A DNA stretch of 64,000 nt from Lachnospiraceae bacterium UBA7196 (GTDB lineage Bacteria > Bacillota > Clostridia > Lachnospirales > Lachnospiraceae). Numbering within the stretch: position 1 is the stretch's first letter; every line of letters begins with the position of its first letter. Below the pieces are notes generated by a model that was not told the DNA's origin, did not search any database, and was given only the letters and a program-made list of their open reading frames with translations. A program made the position numbers and the translations under genes. The stretch lies in NCBI GenBank assembly GCA_002490835.1, contig DKUU01000028.1, positions 1 through 64,000 of the forward strand. Reading direction: 5' to 3'. Of the stretch, positions 53,021 through 60,665 are shown piece after piece.

Positions 53021-53707
53021 CTAAATCCACGTTTCGCATTCCACCGCCCCGATCAGTTCATTCACCGTCATTGCCAGCGTCTTCAATAGCTCTCGCGGCC
53101 TATACAGTTCCGCAAACGGATTCCTTTCGTGCCGATAGCAGTTATTAACGATGCAGGTCATCTGAATGCCGCCGTAAGCGGAAGAAATGAACGCCAGCAG
53201 TTCCTCCGCGCTCACGGCCGGCCGTATCCTGCCCCGTGCCGCCATCTCCTTAAAATATTCCATCGTGCGCAGGGTCAGATATTCCATATTCCCCGTTTCC
53301 GGAAGGCCGCCCATGATCCTTTCGATCCTGTCCGGCCGATTCATCGCCAGCACGGAAAGCTCAAAATCGATCTTTTCAATGCCCATCAGTTCGCTTTCCA
53401 TAAAATCCGCCAGCATGTCAAACAGCCGGTCCGTGATCTCCCGCGGCGGCAATTCGTCTTTCTGCGCCAGAATCTCGTCGATCTTTCCCTTGATGCTGAC
53501 CCGCTTACGCATCTGCCCGATCATATCCGCAAATATGTCGTCGATATCCCTATAAAACCGATAGATGCCGCCCTGACTAAATCCTGTCCTGTCAATGATA
53601 TCCTGCATCGTGACCGTGCTGACCGTCTTTTGCAGACATAACTCATAGGCTGCGTCCGTGATCTTTTTCTTTTTGTCTGCGATGTATTCTTCCGTTACTT
53701 TTGGCAT
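53021..53707 (-). CDS. TetR-family transcriptional regulator
   Basis: A 228-residue repressor: N-terminal helix-turn-helix (about 10-55, ITDAAYELCLQ, then TMQDIIDRTGFSQGGIYRFYR) and a helical C-terminal ligand domain. It precedes the hydrolase gene and probably controls both. Upstream are a promoter and a perfect palindrome that overlap, which fits autorepression. Ligand is unknown. Start is the second of two adjacent ATG codons. Confidence 0.9.
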   Translation of the reverse strand: MPKVTEEYIADKKKKITDAAYELCLQKTVSTVTMQDIIDRTGFSQGGIYRFYRDIDDIFADMIGQMRKRVSIKGKIDEILAQKDELPPREITDRLFDMLADFMESELMGIEKIDFELSVLAMNRPDRIERIMGGLPETGNMEYLTLRTMEYFKEMAARGRIRPAVSAEELLAFISSAYGGIQMTCIVNNCYRHERNPFAELYRPRELLKTLAMTVNELIGAVECETWI

Positions 53708-53808
53708 CATTACCTCCGGGACTTATTTGCGCCGCCTTTCCTCGCAGTTAAAATCTTTCCTGCGATCGCGCCTGTCTTTTTCCTCTCTTCGAAAGAGAAA
53801 TTTGATTA

Positions 53809-53854
53809 AAAATGAAACTAGTTTCATTTTAATAGTTTTACCCTTCCCTGTCAA
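53809..53854 (-). promoter_or_regulatory. Promoter and perfect 22-bp operator palindrome of the TetR operon
   Basis: TTGACA (53849-53854), 17-bp spacer, TAAAAT (53826-53831) on the minus strand. The -10 box runs into the palindrome AAAATGAAACT followed by its exact reverse complement (53809-53830). The overlap fits a repressor site. Confidence 0.8.
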
Positions 53855-53937
53855 GCCTCTCTGTATATAAGGCACAAGAGAGGCTCTCCCCGCATATGCT
53901 AACCGTAAGAGCAGACCGTCAGATATGAGGTAACAGG

Positions 53938-55233
53938 ATGGATGAGATCAAAAAAGAAGCAGCTTTGCTGTATACACGAAATGAAGATAATGCGGCGGCA
54001 GGATCTGACACAGTCGGAAGACTGCAGGTCAACGTCACCGCGAACGTGGGGCAGGTTCCCATAGAAAATGCCTCCATCACCATCTCCTTCACCGGAGAGC
54101 CGGATTCCGCCATGGAAAATCTCTCCACAGATTCTTCCGGCCAGACCGAAACGATAGACTTAAGAACACCGCCCCTGCAGTACAGCCTGACCCCCAACTC
54201 CCCCATGCCCTACTCGGAGTATACGGTGTCCGTCACAGCTCCCGGCTACGAGCCCGTCATTGTCTCCGGCGTTGAGGTACTGCCTGATGTGACCGCGGTG
54301 CAGAATATCGAAATGACTCCCACGGAAGTCTCTGAGGATGCGGAAGAGATCATCGCCATTCCCGACCACACCCTTTACGGCGACTATCCGCCCAAGATCC
54401 CCGAAGACGAAATCAAGCCCATGGACGAATCCGGCGAGATCGTCCTAAGCCGCGTGGTGATTCCCGAATACATCATTGTACACGACGGCGTCCCCGCGGA
54501 TTCCACTGCCCCCAACTACTATGTGCGTTACCGCGATTATATCAAAAACGTTGTTTCCTCCGAAATCTATGCCACGTGGCCGGAGAGCGCCATCTATGCA
54601 AATACACTGGCGATCATGTCCTTTACCTTAAACCGCGTCTATACGGAGTGGTACCGCAATCAGGGCTATAACTTTACCATCACTTCCTCCACCGCCTACG
54701 ACCAGAAGTGGATCAGGGGCCGCAATATCTACGCCAATATAGACCGGCTGGTAGACTCCATTTTTGCAAATTATCTCTCCCGCCCCGGCGTGCGTCAGCC
54801 CATCTTTACCTCCTACTGCGACGGCAGGAACGTGACCTGTAACGGTCTAAGCCAGTGGGGGTCGAAATATCTGGGAGACGAGGGCTACACCCCCATTCAG
54901 ATCATCCGCTACTACTACGGCAGCGATATGTATATCAACACCGCCGTGGCAGTCTCCGGCGTCCCCTCTTCATGGCCCGGCTACAATTTAAACATCGGTG
55001 CCTCCGGAGATAAGGTGCTGCAGATTCAGCAGCAGCTAAACCGCATTGCCCAGAACTACCCCGCCATTCCCAGAATTGCTGCGGACGGCGTTTACGGGCA
55101 AAACACGGCTAATGCCGTACGCACCTTCCAGAGAATCTTTAATCTGCCGCAGTCGGGGATCGTGGACTATCCGACGTGGTATAAGATCTCGGAAATTTAT
55201 GTAGGCGTGAGCAGGATCTCAGAGCCGGGATGA
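53938..55233 (+). CDS. SpoIID-like protein with a peptidoglycan-binding domain
   Basis: A 431-residue protein without a clear signal peptide. N-terminal part (about 20-130) is beta-rich (two Ig-like or carboxypeptidase-regulatory-like stretches, e.g. YTVSVTAPGYEPVIV). The middle (about 195-345) resembles SpoIID: VVSSEIYATWPESAIYANTLA, YDQKWIRGRN, CDGRNVTCNGLSQWGSKY. The C-terminal part (about 358-425) is a PG_binding_1 domain (GASGDKVLQIQQQLNRI, AADGVYGQNTANAVRTFQ). SpoIID is a lytic transglycosylase in spore engulfment; this copy is probably a cell-wall or spore-related relative. Monocistronic with its own terminator. Confidence 0.75.
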   Translation: MDEIKKEAALLYTRNEDNAAAGSDTVGRLQVNVTANVGQVPIENASITISFTGEPDSAMENLSTDSSGQTETIDLRTPPLQYSLTPNSPMPYSEYTVSVTAPGYEPVIVSGVEVLPDVTAVQNIEMTPTEVSEDAEEIIAIPDHTLYGDYPPKIPEDEIKPMDESGEIVLSRVVIPEYIIVHDGVPADSTAPNYYVRYRDYIKNVVSSEIYATWPESAIYANTLAIMSFTLNRVYTEWYRNQGYNFTITSSTAYDQKWIRGRNIYANIDRLVDSIFANYLSRPGVRQPIFTSYCDGRNVTCNGLSQWGSKYLGDEGYTPIQIIRYYYGSDMYINTAVAVSGVPSSWPGYNLNIGASGDKVLQIQQQLNRIAQNYPAIPRIAADGVYGQNTANAVRTFQRIFNLPQSGIVDYPTWYKISEIYVGVSRISEPG

Positions 55234-55259
55234 GAAGAATTACTCTTCTTATGCGCACC

Positions 55260-55296
55260 AAAAAGGACACACCGCGAAAACGGTGCGTCCTTTTTA
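55260..55296 (+). terminator. Terminator of the SpoIID-like gene
   Basis: AAAAAGGAC-A-CACCG pairs with CGGTG-C-GTCCTTTTT, loop CGAAAA, 27 bp after the stop. Confidence 0.85.
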
Positions 55297-55330
55297 TCCT
55301 GCCCATGATGAGCACATTCCCTCTATTTTT

Positions 55331-56170
55331 TTACCATAATATCCTTTCGTATATTTCCCGGTCGCCATCCTTAAATACGTTAAATATAATACGGTCCATT
55401 GCATCTGTATGTGTATTAAGGAACTCCTTCACCACCTTCACCGCAATCTGCGCCGCCTCCTCGTTCGGGAAATGAAACTCCCCCGTGGAGATACAGCAAA
55501 AGGCCACTGAGCGGATACCGTTTTCCGCGCAGCAGTTTAACACGCTCTCATAGCACCGGCTAAGGTCATCCCTGAGCGCATCGGTCAGCTCCCCGTACAC
55601 GATCGGCCCGACCGTGTGAATCACATAGTCGCAGGGCAGATTATAAGCTTTTGTCAACACAGCCGTCCCAACGGGCTCCTCGTACTGCCTGCCGTAACGC
55701 CTCCGCCTTCCCTGCATGATATGGCTGCACTCCTCCCGCAGCTGCATTCCCGCCGCGCTGTGGATCGCATTGTCAATACAGCGGTGGCAGGGAATGAAGC
55801 ATCCAAGCATCTGTGAATTGGCGGCGTTCACAATCGCGCCCACCTGCAGGCGCGTGATATCGCCCTGCCAGAGGGACAGTTTGTCCGCCAAAACATTTTC
55901 ACCGGTGCCGCAAAAAGCCTGCCCGCCAAACTGCTGCAGCATAGTGGGAATCTCCGCCAGCGTCACGATTCCCTTCCCCGCAAGTTCCTGTTTCAGATAT
56001 TCGTCCTGCGCCGCAACTAGCGCCTCAGAGAGTCCTCCCGGCATACGGATATTCATCAGGGAACGGATCGCCTGCTTTTTCTGTTCCGGACCGTAATTGT
56101 CCGTTTCCAGATTACAATATTCCGCGGATTCCGCTTTCAGTTGTTCCAATAAAAGGTTTGCTGTCTCCAT
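55331..56170 (-). CDS. Macrodomain ADP-ribosyl hydrolase (zinc-macro type)
   Basis: A 279-residue protein. The N-terminal helical region (about 1-95) precedes a macrodomain (about 100-275): LWQGDITRLQVGAIVNAAN (ADP-ribose binding), then LGCFIPCHRCIDNAIHSAAG with the Cys and His residues that bind zinc in SirTM-linked macrodomains, and CISTGEFHFPNEEAA. Such proteins remove ADP-ribose from proteins. The start is ATG 56170 with AAGGAG; a longer frame is rejected. It has its own promoter in the gap after the sirtuin gene, but the pair is expected to work together. Confidence 0.87.
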   Translation of the reverse strand: METANLLLEQLKAESAEYCNLETDNYGPEQKKQAIRSLMNIRMPGGLSEALVAAQDEYLKQELAGKGIVTLAEIPTMLQQFGGQAFCGTGENVLADKLSLWQGDITRLQVGAIVNAANSQMLGCFIPCHRCIDNAIHSAAGMQLREECSHIMQGRRRRYGRQYEEPVGTAVLTKAYNLPCDYVIHTVGPIVYGELTDALRDDLSRCYESVLNCCAENGIRSVAFCCISTGEFHFPNEEAAQIAVKVVKEFLNTHTDAMDRIIFNVFKDGDREIYERILW

Positions 56171-56201
56171 CAGGATCTCCTTCTCATGAATGATCTGTTC
56201 C

Positions 56202-56230
56202 ATTGTAGCAAATTGTGTCAATCCTATCAA
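56202..56230 (-). promoter_or_regulatory. Possible promoter of the macrodomain gene
   Basis: TTGATA (56225-56230), 17-bp spacer, TACAAT (56202-56207) on the minus strand, between the two genes. Confidence 0.55.
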
Positions 56231-56245
56231 TCCTGTCTGACACGA

Positions 56246-57133
56246 TTACCGCCCGATAAGCTGAATCAAAATCTTCCCAATGTCCCCATCAATACAGACA
56301 GCCTGCCCCTCAATTTCCCGCGGGCACACAGCCTCCCCATAGTTGACGCAGACATACACCGCCCCCGGATTGTCTGCCGTCATCTTCCAGAACGGATATT
56401 TGATGATGCCGGGAGTGTTATATCCCACTCCCAACTCTAAGAAAACAATTCTTTTTTCCATGCACTCTGCAAGAAACGCCTCGTATCGTCCGGCCGCCTC
56501 ATACCACCCCTCATCCTGCACAAAGGTATCGTCTGCCCGCAGATTCATCGTCATCGGCCTGCCGCACACCGGACAGTACGGGATCAGTTCATCCGGCACT
56601 TCCATCAAAGGAGTCACGCCCGCCGGCAGATACAGGCCCTTCTCCGGCTGAATCCGAAACCCCTGCGCTTCCACCATCGCGCACACCATCGCCTCATTGT
56701 CATAAGTTTTGTCGTGGCAGGGCTTACTGCACTGAAGCAGGCCGTAATCTCCCTGTGTGTAGTATAAACATTCTTTGGCAAATCCGGCTTTTTGAAAACA
56801 GTGGTCCACATTTGTGGTAAGTACGAAATACGCCTTATCCTTCACCAATTCATACAAGTCTTGGTACACGGACTTCGGCGGCTCCATAAATCGGTTTACA
56901 TAAATGTATCTTGACCAGTAAGCCCAATACTCATTCAACGTTTTGAACGGATAGAAGCCGCCGGAATACATATTGTCAAAATGATATTTACGTGCAAAAT
57001 CACTGAAATACTTTTGGAACCGTTCCCCGCCGTAGACAAATCCCGCCGCCGTGGAGAGCCCAGCGCCCGCACCGATGACGACTGCCTCCGCACTTGCTAA
57101 CGCATGTCTTAACTGCTCAATCGTTCCTGACAT
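56246..57133 (-). CDS. SirTM-class sirtuin (ADP-ribosyltransferase)
   Basis: A 295-residue protein of the macrodomain-linked sirtuin class (SirTM). Seen: IGAGAGLSTAAGF (NAD binding), TNVDHCFQKAGF (with the catalytic-position His region), zinc cysteines in LQCSKPCHD and CPVCGRP, and LGVGYNTPGIIKYPFW. SirTM enzymes ADP-ribosylate protein rather than deacetylate; in other Firmicutes the target is lipoylated GcvH-L. No GcvH-L or LplA gene is here. The ATG at 57133 has AAAGGA 8 nt upstream. It is next to the macrodomain gene. Confidence 0.88.
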   Translation of the reverse strand: MSGTIEQLRHALASAEAVVIGAGAGLSTAAGFVYGGERFQKYFSDFARKYHFDNMYSGGFYPFKTLNEYWAYWSRYIYVNRFMEPPKSVYQDLYELVKDKAYFVLTTNVDHCFQKAGFAKECLYYTQGDYGLLQCSKPCHDKTYDNEAMVCAMVEAQGFRIQPEKGLYLPAGVTPLMEVPDELIPYCPVCGRPMTMNLRADDTFVQDEGWYEAAGRYEAFLAECMEKRIVFLELGVGYNTPGIIKYPFWKMTADNPGAVYVCVNYGEAVCPREIEGQAVCIDGDIGKILIQLIGR

Positions 57134-57259
57134 TTGTATCATCCTTTCTGTATCGTCAGACAGACGCATTTCCTAATACTGCCCTTCCGCCGATTATGCC
57201 CATCATGCGGCTTTTCCTGCTCTGTCTTTCTACTTCTTCCCACAATCCGCGCACCGCTG

Positions 57260-57874
57260 TTATCCCCTCTCCTCAACCGCCTTCACCGGACAGTGTTCCC
57301 TGCAATTTCCGCAGTGCAGACAATGCTCCTGCTCGATCATAAACGGTTTTCCCGCTTTGATGCAACTCTGCGGGCAGTGTTTCTGACAGGTGCCGCAGCC
57401 AATACAGCGCTCCGAAATCTGATATCCTTTCTCCGGAATCGCCGCTCCGCCCAGAGAATAACTTTCCCGAAAAATGGGACGCACGCCCAGATTAAAATAT
57501 TCAACCGTCCCTTCTTTTATTGCGAACACGATGCCGATTTTTCTCGTCTCGCCGGGATATACATTGGCAAGATAAGGCTGCTCCGTAAAAATCGCGTCAA
57601 TCCATTTCTCCTGTTCTTCCTCCGCCACCGGATACGCCTTCGCCGACAGGCGAATCATCTCTTTATATTTTGTGTAGCCGAGTATCTGCACCCGCCCGTC
57701 GTTCAAAAGCTGTCTGCAAAAGTCCTTCCCTCTGGCTGTGAAGAAGTACAAACCGTCCTTTTCATAGTGGATCGCGCTGATATTGCGGATCTGCGGAGAG
57801 CCATCCTGTGCCGTCGTTGCAAAATTCAACACGCCCACCCGTTGCAATTTTTCTAAACAAATCTCTAAATTCAT
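57260..57874 (-). CDS. Flavin-binding split-barrel plus 2[4Fe-4S] ferredoxin protein
   Basis: A 204-residue protein. N-terminal domain (about 1-130) resembles the pyridoxamine 5'-phosphate oxidase-like flavin-binding split barrel (LNFATTAQDGSPQIRNISAI, FFTARGKDFCRQL). The C-terminal part has two 4Fe-4S motifs: CIGCGTCQKHCP and CLHCGNCREHCP. It starts 1 bp after the stop of the nitroreductase gene and is therefore co-transcribed. It probably shuttles electrons to or from a flavin enzyme, perhaps the nitroreductase or the radical SAM protein (inference). Confidence 0.85.
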   Translation of the reverse strand: MNLEICLEKLQRVGVLNFATTAQDGSPQIRNISAIHYEKDGLYFFTARGKDFCRQLLNDGRVQILGYTKYKEMIRLSAKAYPVAEEEQEKWIDAIFTEQPYLANVYPGETRKIGIVFAIKEGTVEYFNLGVRPIFRESYSLGGAAIPEKGYQISERCIGCGTCQKHCPQSCIKAGKPFMIEQEHCLHCGNCREHCPVKAVEERG

Positions 57875-57875
57875 G

Positions 57876-58472
57876 TTACCCCCTTATGATTCTTCCCTCT
57901 TTACGCTCTTTCGCCCTCGGCGCCTGTGCATCTTTCGGATACCCGAGCAACACATGCAAAGCCGCGTAGTAGTCTGTCCTGACTGCCCATTTTTTCAATA
58001 CTTCCTGCCCGAACGGGTCGCGGAAGGAATCCCACGCCGAGCCTAGATAGCACCCTCCAAGCCCGAGGGCATGGGCGGCAAGCAGCATATTTTCCGCCGC
58101 TGCGCTGGCGTCGTACGGTCCGTAGAGAAAGTCCTTCGGGACAAACAAGGTGATCACCGTCGGCGCGTCATAAAAAGCATTCGCAATACTTGGATCGTCA
58201 GCGATACTCGGCTGCTCTTTTGAGATATATACGGTGTCCGTCGATGTCCTGAATTGCGAGTTGTTCCTCTTGATCCGCCCCAGCTTTTCATTGACCGCCT
58301 TGTCCTGAGACACCACAAACAGCACGCCCTGTCTGCCCCCTGCGCTGGGCGCATACAGTCCCGCTTCCAGTACTGTCTGCAATTCTGCCTCGTTAATCTG
58401 CCTGTCCAGAAAGCGGCGGATGGTCCTTCTCGTTAAAATGTTATGGATGACAGCTTCTTGTGTCTCTGTCAT
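57876..58472 (-). CDS. Nitroreductase-family flavoprotein
   Basis: A 198-residue FMN-dependent reductase. Seen: ILTRRTIRRFLDRQ near the start, the YAPSAGGRQ motif and the LGLGGCYLGSAWDSF segment. Such enzymes reduce nitro compounds, quinones or peptides; substrate unknown. The ATG at 58472 has GGGAGG upstream; the radical SAM gene stops 22 bp before it. In the RiPP operon it might add a tailoring oxidation or reduction, which is only inference. Confidence 0.87.
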   Translation of the reverse strand: MTETQEAVIHNILTRRTIRRFLDRQINEAELQTVLEAGLYAPSAGGRQGVLFVVSQDKAVNEKLGRIKRNNSQFRTSTDTVYISKEQPSIADDPSIANAFYDAPTVITLFVPKDFLYGPYDASAAAENMLLAAHALGLGGCYLGSAWDSFRDPFGQEVLKKWAVRTDYYAALHVLLGYPKDAQAPRAKERKEGRIIRG

Positions 58473-58494
58473 TTCGGTTTCCTCCCTTCGCTTC

Positions 58495-59526
58495 TCAAAT
58501 CTCTTTCCAACAGTTAGGGTCCTCGTCATAAAAATCCCCGTGCGCCCCGCTCGCCACGGCTGGACAGCCACGGCACCATGCTTTCAGTTCGCATTTCGCG
58601 CATTTCTTGAATTTATCGTAATCGCGGTACTGCTCCATCTGGCACACCCACACGTCCGCCAGTCTGTCTTCAAAAATGTTAGCCACTTTGCTGTTTTGCA
58701 CCCGCCTGCAGGCGTAAATATCGCCGTTTGGCAGGATCGTGATATGGCAGTTCCCGCAGTTGCAGCCGCCGTAAATCACGCCTTCCTTCGCATCTTCCGG
58801 AATCTTAAATTCGCCGGTCTCATACTCGTACAGCGTCCACAGATGATCCTTTTTATTAAAGTAGGTCTCGCATCCGGCCGCCTCATACTCCTTAAACTTT
58901 TTGTCGCAGGTCGCAAGCAGCTCCCGATACTCCATCGGCGTCATCCCCGTATCTTTTTCTTCACTGGTGGGGCAGTATCTGGCGAAGGCGAACACATCCG
59001 CTTTATGCTCTACCACCGTGTCTATGATATCGGGAATCTCTTTTATGTTTGTCCCCGACACCGTAGTCATAATGACCGCCCGGATGCCCGCCCGTTTCAG
59101 GCAGCCGATCTTCTCAAGCGTCAGGTCAAAGGAACCGGGTTTTCGAAACCAGTCATGGGTTTCCCGCATCCCGTCGAGGGAAAGCTGGTATTTCTGACAG
59201 CCGAGCGCCTTCATTCTTCTGCACACCTCGTCATTCAGATGAAAGGGGTTGCCGAGAATCGTAAAGGGAATGTCTTTGCTTTTCAAAAGCTCCAGCAGCT
59301 GCCAGAAATCCGGATGGAGAATGGGATCGCCGCCCGTAATGTAAAAATAGGGAAGTCTGTGGTACACCTGACAGAAGTCCTCGCACGCTGCCACAACTTC
59401 CTGCATCTGCTCCCAATTCATGGATTCCAAATTTTTACAGTTATTTTCGGAAAAAATATAACAGTGTTTGCACCTCTGATCACAGTCATCTGTAATGTGC
59501 CACTGAAAAGAAAAATATTCGCTCAT
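58495..59526 (-). CDS. Radical SAM/SPASM peptide maturase (candidate)
   Basis: A 343-residue enzyme. The radical SAM cluster site is CDQRCKHCY (Cys15, Cys19, Cys22), with the GGDP motif near 65. The C-terminal SPASM region has many cysteines (CNCGNCHITILPNGDIYACR, then CAKCELKAWCRGCPAVASG) that bind auxiliary 4Fe-4S clusters. It is 118 bp downstream of a repetitive Cys-rich precursor, so it probably makes thioether or related crosslinks in it. GGGAG precedes the ATG. Confidence 0.9.
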   Translation of the reverse strand: MSEYFSFQWHITDDCDQRCKHCYIFSENNCKNLESMNWEQMQEVVAACEDFCQVYHRLPYFYITGGDPILHPDFWQLLELLKSKDIPFTILGNPFHLNDEVCRRMKALGCQKYQLSLDGMRETHDWFRKPGSFDLTLEKIGCLKRAGIRAVIMTTVSGTNIKEIPDIIDTVVEHKADVFAFARYCPTSEEKDTGMTPMEYRELLATCDKKFKEYEAAGCETYFNKKDHLWTLYEYETGEFKIPEDAKEGVIYGGCNCGNCHITILPNGDIYACRRVQNSKVANIFEDRLADVWVCQMEQYRDYDKFKKCAKCELKAWCRGCPAVASGAHGDFYDEDPNCWKEI

Positions 59527-59584
59527 GCTTTGTCTCCCGCTTTCTGATTTATGTAAACCTCTAGTTGCGTTATCTGCTGTAAAC

Positions 59585-59618
59585 CGTCCGGCAGCCCGTT
59601 AACTCACAGACCGCCGGA
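59585..59618 (-). promoter_or_regulatory. Hairpin between the RiPP precursor and the maturase
   Basis: GTCCGGC pairs with GCCGGAC (7 bp, 20-nt loop) without a T run. It may let precursor RNA exceed maturase RNA by attenuation or stabilisation. Confidence 0.5.
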
Positions 59619-59644
59619 CAACCACATGTACCTTGGAAGCCAGC

Positions 59645-59923
59645 CTATTTGTCACCAGCCCCACACGCAGAGCCACAAGCTGCCGGCTTCTCCTCCGGTT
59701 TGTCCCCTGCCCCGCAAGCTGAGCCACACGCCGCAGGTTTCTCCTCCGGCTTATCTCCTGCCCCACACGCGGAGCCGCAAGCTGCTGGTTTCTCCTCCGG
59801 TTTGTCTCCTGCCCCACACGCGGAGCCGCAAGCTGCCGGTTTCTCCTCCGGTTTGTCTCCTGCTCCACACGCCGCAGCGGGAACCGCCCCATTGTTCCAT
59901 CCTGATAAATTAGAAAGTGCCAT
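59645..59923 (-). CDS. Cys-rich RiPP precursor with tandem CGSACGAGDKPEEKPAA repeats
   Basis: A 92-residue peptide: a short leader (MALSNLSGWNNGAVPAAA, 18 residues), then five CGAGDK units separated by PEEKPAA and, from the second on, CGSA. There are nine cysteines and five C-x3-D motifs. The 51-bp repeats show that the gene expanded by tandem duplication. It is the first gene of an operon with a radical SAM/SPASM enzyme. The pattern fits Cys-rich clostridial RiPPs of the radical SAM kind and, through CxxxD, the freyrasin-type ranthipeptides. Strong AAGGAGG precedes the ATG. Confidence 0.85.
   Translation of the reverse strand: MALSNLSGWNNGAVPAAACGAGDKPEEKPAACGSACGAGDKPEEKPAACGSACGAGDKPEEKPAACGSACGAGDKPEEKPAACGSACGAGDK
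59660..59863 (-). repeat. 51-bp tandem repeats in the RiPP precursor gene
   Basis: Four near-identical 51-bp units encode the 17-residue repeat; differences are mostly silent. Confidence 0.8.
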
Positions 59924-60002
59924 CGTTTGTTACCTCCTTCATTCTTTGAGAGTTGTTGTTTTGCCCTTTCGACAATTTCATTCTAACAAGACAGATAGGT
60001 GA

Positions 60003-60022
60003 AAAAAAGTACGCACTTTTTT
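60003..60022. promoter_or_regulatory. Inverted repeat between RiPP operon and HxlR gene
   Basis: AAAAAAGT-ACGC-ACTTTTTT, extended by GGTGA/TCACC further out. It is a candidate operator for the divergent HxlR regulator; the 327-bp gap (59924-60250) also has a CGCC/GGCG hairpin near 60091-60109. Confidence 0.5.
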
Positions 60023-60125
60023 ATTAGATAGTCACCTTTTGGTAACCGGGCGCTAAATTTTCCTGATTGCGACACGAACACAAAATACGCCTTTTAACAA
60101 AACGGCGTTCATTCTAATTACTGTC

Positions 60126-60154
60126 TTGCCATATCATGAATGTTGCACTATAAT
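60126..60154 (+). promoter_or_regulatory. Promoter of the HxlR gene
   Basis: TTGCCA (60126-60131), 17-bp spacer, TATAAT (60149-60154), about 97 bp before the ATG. Confidence 0.7.
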
Positions 60155-60250
60155 AAGAATGTTAGTATCTTTAGGAAACTATTAAACAAAAACGCGGGAA
60201 TTGCAGATATTTAAAAAATCCGATAAAAATATTTCTGCATGGAGGAAATC

Positions 60251-60574
60251 ATGAAAACAAAAGACGAATTACCCGACTGCCCTGTGGCTACCACCGTATC
60301 TCTGATTGGCAGCAAATGGAAACTATTGATCATCCGAAATCTTCTGACCCGCCCTTGGCGCTTTAATGAATTGAAAAAAGATCTGGAAGGAATCAGCCAA
60401 AAGGTCCTGACTGATTCCCTCCGTTCCATGGAAGAGGACGGTATCGTCACCCGGACAATCTATGCCGAAGTACCGCCCCGTGTAGAATATGCGCTGAGTG
60501 AACTGGGAGAATCCCTGCGACCGGTTCTGGACGCTATGTCCGAATGGGGAACCGTATACAAAAAAGACGCGTAA
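60251..60574 (+). CDS. HxlR-family transcriptional regulator
   Basis: A 107-residue winged-helix regulator. The N-terminal CPVATTVSLIGSKWKLLIIRNL and the wing region RFNELKKDLEGISQKVLTDSLR are characteristic. Cys8 in DCPVA is the redox-sensing cysteine in some relatives (YodB, HypR), so thiol or quinone stress may be its signal. ATG at 60251 has GGAGG 5 nt upstream; an earlier ATG at 60239 is part of that site. It is divergent from the RiPP operon. Confidence 0.9.
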   Translation: MKTKDELPDCPVATTVSLIGSKWKLLIIRNLLTRPWRFNELKKDLEGISQKVLTDSLRSMEEDGIVTRTIYAEVPPRVEYALSELGESLRPVLDAMSEWGTVYKKDA

Positions 60575-60584
60575 ACAGTGTAAA

Positions 60585-60629
60585 AACAGCCATCCGGGTA
60601 TCACACGGCTTCCCGAACGGCTGTTTTTT
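60585..60629. terminator. Bidirectional terminator between HxlR and htpG
   Basis: AACAGCC pairs with GGCTGTT with an inner CGGG/CCCG stem; T runs are found on both strands (TTTTTTA and TTTTTA). Confidence 0.8.
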
Positions 60630-60665
60630 ACGCCTAACTCTATTAGTTTACATAACACAATTCCA

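Noticed and set aside
56894..56903. GTTTACATAA in the sirtuin gene as a repeat insert
   Set aside because: It encodes the conserved YVNR of the SirTM family, so this copy is probably natural.
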